Positions 8,857 through 12,956 of a stretch of 12,956 nucleotides of DNA are shown here, in pieces. The stretch is from an uncultured Rhodocyclaceae bacterium. Lineage in GTDB: Bacteria > Pseudomonadota > Gammaproteobacteria > Burkholderiales > Rhodocyclaceae. The stretch spans positions 1 through 12,956 of the forward strand of contig URNG01000088.1 in assembly GCA_900549295.1 (NCBI GenBank). The letters run 5' to 3'. Below the pieces are notes generated by a model. The model did not search any database. It saw only the letters and a list, made by a program, of their open reading frames with translations, and had not been told where the DNA came from. Made by a program: the position numbers and the translations under genes. Every line of letters begins with the position of its first letter. Positions within the stretch are counted from its first letter, which is position 1.

Positions 8857-10305
8857 TCAGCCGACCACCCAGGTATCCTTGGTGCCGCCGCCCTGCGAGG
8901 AATTCACCACTAGCGAACCGGCCTTCATCGCCACGCGGGTCAGGCCGCCGGGCACCATGCGGATTTCCTTGCCGCCCGACAGCACGAAGGGGCGCAGGTC
9001 GATGTGGCGCGGCGCGATGCCGGCCTCGACGAAGGTCGGGCAGGTCGATAGCGCCAGCGTCGGCTGGGCGATGTATTTCTCCGGCGCGGCGACGATGAGT
9101 TGGCGGAAATACTTGATTTCGGCCTTGGTCGCCGCCGGCCCGACCAGCATGCCGTAGCCGCCCGCGCCGTGTACTTCTTTCACCACCAGTTCGGGCAGAT
9201 GGGCCAGCGTGTAGGCAAGATCGTCCGCGTTGCGCAGCATGTAGGTCGGCACGTTGTTGAGGATCGGCTCCTCGCCCAGATAGAAGCGCACCATCTCCGG
9301 CACGTAGGGGTAGATCGACTTGTCGTCGGCGACGCCGGTGCCGACGGCGTTGGCCAGCGTCACCCGGCCGGCGCGGTAAGCCGCCATCAGGCCCGGCACG
9401 CCGAGCATGGAGTCGGCGCGGAACACCTGCGGATCGAGAAAATCGTCGTCGATGCGGCGGTAGATCACATCCACCCGGCGCGGCCCCTGGGTGGTGCGCA
9501 TATGGACGGTATCGTCCTCGACGAACAGATCCTGGCCCTCGACCAGCTCGACGCCCATCTGCTGCGCCAGGAAGCTGTGCTCGAAATAGGCGCTGTTGAA
9601 CGCGCCGGGCGTCAGCAGCACAGCGGTGGGATCGGCCACGCCTTCGGGCGCGACCGCGCGCAGCGTCTCCAGCAGCAGGTCGGGGTAGTGTTCCACCGGC
9701 TGCACGCGGTAGCGCGAGAACAGATCGGGGAACAGCCGCATCATCATCTTGCGGTTCTCGATCAGGTAGCTGACGCCCGACGGCACGCGCAGGTTGTCCT
9801 CCAGCACGTAGTACTCGCCCTTGCCGTCGGCACCCGCGGCGCGCACGAGGTCGATGCCGGCGATCATCGCGTACAGCCCGCCGGGGACATCCACGCCCTG
9901 CATCTCGGCGCGGAACTGGGCGTTGTTCAGTACCAGCTCGGCGGGCATGCGGCCGGCGCGCAGGATTTCCCGGTCGTGATACACATCGGCGAGAAAGGCA
10001 TTGAGCGCCTGCACGCGCTGGCGCAGGCCGGCTTCGAGCGCCGTCCATTCGTCGCCGGGGATGATGCGCGGCAGCAGGTCGAAGGGGATCAGCCGCTCCT
10101 TGCCGCCGTCCGCGCCATAGACGTTGAAGGTGATGCCGACGCGGTGAAAGGCCACGTCGGCCTCGTTGCGCTTCTGCTCGATGCGCTCGCGCGGCATCTG
10201 TTCGAGCCAGTCGGCGTAGCTGCGGTAATGGGCGCGCACCGCGCCGTCGGCGGTATGCATTTCGTCGTAGGGTTTCGCTGCGGTCATTTTGCGTTCTGCG
10301 GTCAT
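8857..10305 (-). CDS. Circularly permuted ATP-grasp ligase (COG2308 type)
   Basis: The 482-residue cytoplasmic enzyme is predicted to form amide or peptide bonds using ATP; its substrate is unknown. Conserved blocks in order are RVGITFNVYG (55-64), YYVLEDNLRVPSGVSYLIEN (165-184), VIYRRIDDDFLDP (280-292), GVADDKSIYPYVPEM (324-338), VVKEVHGAGGYGMLVGP (374-390), RHIDLRPF (433-440) and PGGLTRVA (452-459), with SSQGGGTKDTWVVG at the end. These are hallmarks of the permuted ATP-grasp family that goes with alpha-E, transglutaminase-like and Anbu genes. The frame is open to an ATG at 10377, but ATG 10305 is chosen because AGGGAG stands seven bases before it and a sigma54-like promoter lies between the two ATGs. 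It heads the ATP-grasp/alpha-E/Anbu set. Confidence 0.94.
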   Translation of the reverse strand: MTAERKMTAAKPYDEMHTADGAVRAHYRSYADWLEQMPRERIEQKRNEADVAFHRVGITFNVYGADGGKERLIPFDLLPRIIPGDEWTALEAGLRQRVQALNAFLADVYHDREILRAGRMPAELVLNNAQFRAEMQGVDVPGGLYAMIAGIDLVRAAGADGKGEYYVLEDNLRVPSGVSYLIENRKMMMRLFPDLFSRYRVQPVEHYPDLLLETLRAVAPEGVADPTAVLLTPGAFNSAYFEHSFLAQQMGVELVEGQDLFVEDDTVHMRTTQGPRRVDVIYRRIDDDFLDPQVFRADSMLGVPGLMAAYRAGRVTLANAVGTGVADDKSIYPYVPEMVRFYLGEEPILNNVPTYMLRNADDLAYTLAHLPELVVKEVHGAGGYGMLVGPAATKAEIKYFRQLIVAAPEKYIAQPTLALSTCPTFVEAGIAPRHIDLRPFVLSGGKEIRMVPGGLTRVAMKAGSLVVNSSQGGGTKDTWVVG

Positions 10306-10312
10306 TGTCGGA

Positions 10313-10318
10313 CTCCCT
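10313..10318 (-). promoter_or_regulatory. Ribosome binding site fixing the ATP-grasp start
   Basis: AGGGAG on the minus strand, seven bases before ATG 10305, is the same hexamer at the same spacing as in front of the alpha-E gene (8819-8824). It favours the 482-residue product over the 506-residue reading from 10377. Confidence 0.7.
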
Positions 10319-10330
10319 TGCCACCCTCGC

Positions 10331-10347
10331 AGCAGAAAGCGTGCCAA
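10331..10347 (-). promoter_or_regulatory. Near-consensus sigma54 (-24/-12) promoter
   Basis: The minus strand reads TTGGCACG-CTTT-CTGCT. GG (10345-10344) and GC (10333-10332) are exactly ten bases apart, the whole TTGGCACG half matches the consensus, and the -12 half differs from TTGCT only in its first base. The expected start is about 12 bases further, near 10320, just before the AGGGAG ribosome site and ATG 10305, so all parts are in register. It lies in the 151-base gap between the transglutaminase-like gene and the ATP-grasp gene, and would give the ATP-grasp/alpha-E/Anbu genes their own nitrogen- or stress-type control through an enhancer-binding protein. Confidence 0.65.
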
Positions 10348-10357
10348 GGCGAAAACA

Positions 10358-10380
10358 GGCATGAGCGGGCGCGCCATGCC
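10358..10380. promoter_or_regulatory. Inverted repeat GGCATG-N11-CATGCC near the sigma54 promoter
   Basis: Perfect six-base half sites (10358-10363 and 10375-10380) are separated by 11 bases, immediately upstream of the -24 element. The position, about -38 to -60, is closer than usual for a sigma54 activator but would suit a modulating protein. A 14-base GC palindrome CGCGCCGCGGCGCG (10380-10393) abuts it. The binding protein, if any, is unknown. Confidence 0.3.
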
Positions 10381-10433
10381 GCGCCGCGGCGCGATCAGCG
10401 GGCGCGACTACCCGGCGTGCACCGCGCCGATGC

Positions 10434-10468
10434 GCACCAGTCTGGCGAGCGCCGCCTCATGCTGGTGC
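10434..10468. promoter_or_regulatory. Inverted repeat GCACCAG-N21-CTGGTGC, possible upstream activator site
   Basis: Seven-base perfect arms (10434-10440 and 10462-10468) straddle the stop codon of the transglutaminase-like gene. Relative to the start predicted from the sigma54 promoter it lies at about -114 to -148, the distance at which sigma54 activators usually bind. It could equally be an RNA hairpin at the end of the upstream gene. Confidence 0.25.
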
Positions 10469-11440
10469 ATGCGGTTCGCCGCCGGCGAGGGCAGGCGGGA
10501 GAGGGGAAACGACTGGGGGAGCCACTGGCGTCACCGTCACCGCCACGTCGGCGGCATGGCTCGCGCCGCCGAGGATCACGCCGCGCAGCGGGCAGACGTC
10601 GCCGTAGTCGCGTCCCCAGGCCAGCGTGATGTGGCCCTGCGCCGGCTGCATGGCATTGGTGGGGTCGAACTCCACCCAGCCGATGCCGGGACACCACACC
10701 GCCACCCAGGCGTGCGAGGCATCCGCGCCGATCAGCCGGGGCTGGCCCGGCGGCGGTTCGGTGAGCAGGTAGCCGGACAGATAGCGCGCCGCCAGCCCGA
10801 GCGAGCGCAGGCAGGCGATCATCAGATGGGAAAAATCCTGGCAGACGCCGTGGCGTCCGGCAAAGACTTCGGCGACTGGTGTGGCGACGCTGGTGGTACC
10901 AGGGTCGAAGCGGAATTCGGCGTGGATCAGCGCGCACAGCGCCTGCACCGCTTCCAGCAGTGGCCGGCCAGGTGTGAAGCAGCGCGCGGCGTAGGCGGCG
11001 TAAGTGGCGGTTGCCTCGCCGAGGGCAACGAAGGGCGAGGCGAAACGGTACTGACCGGCGTCGCGCGCCTCGGCCTGCAAGGGCGCGTGGCCGGAGAGCG
11101 CGGCACGCAGATGGTCGCGGGCGGCTTCCCAGGGCAGGCTGTGCGCCGGATCGGGCCAGTCCGGTGCCTGCACGCCGACGACACTCACCGCCTGCACGCT
11201 CAGGCGCGTATGCGGCGCATACAGGCCAAAGCGCGTCGTCGGGTTGCCGAAAAAATCCAGCCGTTCATGGCGTGTGACCGGCGTGGGCGAGATCGTCAGC
11301 GCGTGTGCAAACAGCTGCTGGCGCGCCAGCAGGCGCGGGCGCAGATGGGCGATCTGCTGCGACAGTAGCACCGGGCTGGCGTAACGGTAGGTGGTGTCGT
11401 GGGTAATTTCGTAGCAGTGCGGCGAATTTTCGTTCGTCAT
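10457..11440 (-). CDS. Transglutaminase-like cysteine protease of the Anbu cluster
   Basis: The 327-residue protein starts MTNENSPHCYEITHDTTYRY, a beta-rich N-terminal domain typical of this family, followed by a transglutaminase-like core. The catalytic triad is visible: Cys200 in GRHGVCQDFSHLM, His243 in DASHAWVAVW, and Asp259 in WVEFDPTNA. Bacterial members are thought to act as peptidases or amidases rather than cross-linkers. No signal peptide is seen, so it is probably cytoplasmic. ATG 11440 is chosen by family-like N-terminus; an in-frame ATG at 11497 would overlap the upstream gene. It follows the fusion gene by 37 bases and precedes the stand-alone ATP-grasp gene by 151 bases. It may cleave linkages made by the neighbouring ligases. 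The last 20 or so residues are Pro/Ala-rich and likely disordered. Confidence 0.92.
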   Translation of the reverse strand: MTNENSPHCYEITHDTTYRYASPVLLSQQIAHLRPRLLARQQLFAHALTISPTPVTRHERLDFFGNPTTRFGLYAPHTRLSVQAVSVVGVQAPDWPDPAHSLPWEAARDHLRAALSGHAPLQAEARDAGQYRFASPFVALGEATATYAAYAARCFTPGRPLLEAVQALCALIHAEFRFDPGTTSVATPVAEVFAGRHGVCQDFSHLMIACLRSLGLAARYLSGYLLTEPPPGQPRLIGADASHAWVAVWCPGIGWVEFDPTNAMQPAQGHITLAWGRDYGDVCPLRGVILGGASHAADVAVTVTPVAPPVVSPLPPALAGGEPHAPA

Positions 11441-11477
11441 TGCGTCCGCCGCTGTGCCCGCCAATGTGCCCGGAGTT

Positions 11478-12956
11478 TCAGCGTGAGGCAGTGGCATGGC
11501 TGCGCGCGTCCAGATGAGTGAAATAGCGGTGGGAAAGGTCGTCGGCCAGCGTATTGGCGGCGTGCCAGATGCGCCACAGCAAGGCGCTGACGGCCTCACG
11601 CGCTGCGCTGGCGGACGGCTGGCGCGGGTCGGCGGCCAGCCGGTCGAGATGCTCGCAAAGCAGCGCGGCATCCAGTTCGGCGCGCAGCGCCCGCAAGGGT
11701 TCGCCGAGCGGCTGGCCACCCGGCAGGCGGGCGAGGTGTTCGAGCAGGGATTCGATCTGGTAGCGCAGGGCGCGCGGGTTGTCGGCATCGAGCATCACCA
11801 GTTCGGCGACCGGGCGCGGCGCGAGTCCGCGCGCGTGGCGGCTGCGATAGCGCTGCTCGCCGTCGGTCACGGCGGGCGGTGCGGGCACCCACCGCCTCCA
11901 GCGCGCCTTGTTCCGGCACCGTCAGCAAGGCGGCCAGCGCCGAAGCGAGAAATTGCAGGCGCTCGATGCGTCGGCCGATGGACAGGAAGCGCCAGCCCGC
12001 GTCGCGCGGCATGCTTTCGATGACGAAGCCGGACAGCGTGACCAGCGACAGCAGCGATTCGTCCAGCCGCTGCATGGCTTCGCCCAGGCCGGGTGCAAGC
12101 GGCGCGGGCGCGGCGAATTCGGCCAGCCGGGGGTAGAGGCGCCAGCTATTCGGCTGGCGGCGCTCTGGCCGCGGGCGGCCGCGCCGCCGCCCCCCCCAGC
12201 CGCAGCACGCCGCGCAGGCTGGCGACCACGGAACCGTTCTGGCGCTCGTCGAACAATGCGGCGGTCAGTTGCGCGACGCCGTTTCCGGCGCGGGCGGGGC
12301 GCTCGTCCGCCGCTGCCGTGCCGGCATTCTGCGCGGGCGGTGCCGTCCGGGCCGTTTGGTCGGCGGCGGACAGGCGCAGGCCGCAGCGTTCGCACAGTCC
12401 GCCGAGCGCCGCCAGCGTCGGCGTTGCCGCCATGCCTGCCTCGCCGCATGGGTTGGCCGCCGGGCGCTCAAACTCCAGCAGCCCGCCGAGCCGTTTCAGG
12501 GTTTCCCGCCCCAGGCGCGCCACGCCGTCGGCGCGTTCGCCGTAGCGGCCGAGCCAGAAGAAGTTTTCCGCCACCCGGCTCGCCAGCCCCGGCAGCGGCG
12601 TGTCCCGCCCATAAGGCGCAAGCTGGCCGGGGGGGGGCGATGCGGCGGATCCCGGCTGGCACGCCGCCGCATCGCCGAGCACCCAGGCATCCTTGCTGCC
12701 GCCGCCTTGCTGCATCGACACCACGCGCCTGTCGGTTTCGGAGGCGACGCGCACCAGCCCGCCCGGCAGTACGCGAAAGCCGTCAGGCGAGGCGGCGACG
12801 AAGACGCGCAGGCCGATGTTGCGCGCCACCAGCCCGGCTGTTCCCGCCGCATCGGCCAGCACCGGCGCTTGCGAGATGTTCACCATCTCCTGCGCGACGA
12901 AATCGAAGGGCCGCTCGACGATGCGCGCGGCCAGCGCGTCCAGTTCCGCCGCCGGC
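11478..12956 (-). pseudogene. Circularly permuted ATP-grasp/alpha-E fusion, partial, with two frame breaks
   Basis: The 5' part lies beyond the right edge. The visible part starts with the end of a permuted ATP-grasp domain (PGGLVRVASETD, then QQGGGSKDAWVLGD) and continues into an alpha-E domain (LASRVAENFFWLGRYGERAD). The frame then reaches TAG at 12148-12146. Alpha-E similarity continues in a second frame (NSWRLYPRLAEF; GWRFLSIGRRIERLQFLASA) until about 11890, and in a third frame (VTDGEQRYRSRHARG; LVMLDADNPRALRYQIESL) to the stop at 11478. The first shift is in or near a run of eight C at 12190-12197; the second, near 11860-11900, has no long homopolymer. Each shift fits one extra base. 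Either the gene is decaying or the assembly has indel errors; codon use and conserved residues stay normal across all three pieces, which favours recent decay or error. Intact, it would be the usual 800-plus-residue fusion heading the transglutaminase operon. Confidence 0.82.

Noticed and set aside
10306..10377. A 24-residue longer start for the permuted ATP-grasp enzyme at ATG 10377
   Set aside because: A good ribosome site precedes ATG 10305, and the extra residues would be encoded across the sigma54 promoter signature.
9100..10629. A 509-codon plus-strand open frame
   Set aside because: It is antisense to the permuted ATP-grasp gene, whose conserved motifs are unmistakable; the plus-strand translation is rich in His, Gln, Arg and Ala, as expected of a GC-rich shadow.
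12629..12637. The run of nine G as a third frameshift in the fusion gene
   Set aside because: The frame is the same on both sides: QQGGGSKDAWVLGD before it and RVAENFFWLGRYGERAD after it.

Overview
The window is GC-rich DNA packed with genes on both strands. Protein similarity recalled from memory points to a betaproteobacterium, perhaps of the Rhodocyclales. The signs are an EttA very close to the enterobacterial protein, a GlrK-QseG-GlrR operon, and an Anbu-type proteasome-like gene cluster. The order-level guess is inference; no search was run.

Left part (1-3123): a truncated ATP-grasp enzyme gene runs off the left edge on the minus strand. Upstream of it on the same strand lies ettA, the energy-sensing ribosomal ABC-F protein. 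The 223 bases between them hold a likely ettA terminator, a perfect TATAAT box for the ATP-grasp gene, and an inverted repeat of the CCGCAGAGG type. A 180-base divergent region separates ettA from the next operon.

Middle (3124-6585, plus strand): three overlapping genes encode a membrane histidine kinase (GlrK/QseE type), a small lipoprotein-like partner (QseG type) and a sigma54-dependent response regulator (GlrR/QseF type, GAFTGA motif intact). The operon faces the next cluster tail to tail. The 373-base convergent gap (6586-6958) holds no gene but a strongly folded repeat-like element.

Right part (6959-12956, minus strand, transcribed right to left): a circularly permuted ATP-grasp/alpha-E fusion gene (cut by the right edge and with two apparent frame breaks), a transglutaminase-like cysteine protease, a stand-alone circularly permuted ATP-grasp ligase, a stand-alone alpha-E protein, and the Anbu proteasome-like hydrolase. 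This is the known but functionally poorly understood Anbu neighbourhood, thought from genomics to make and break peptide or amide linkages.

The most useful new observation is a near-consensus sigma54 promoter (TGGCACG-N4-CTGC) directly in front of the stand-alone ATP-grasp gene. It would drive the ATP-grasp/alpha-E/Anbu half of the cluster separately from the transglutaminase half. A sigma54 activator (GlrR) is encoded on the other side of the same cluster, so a local regulatory link is a reasonable, untested hypothesis.
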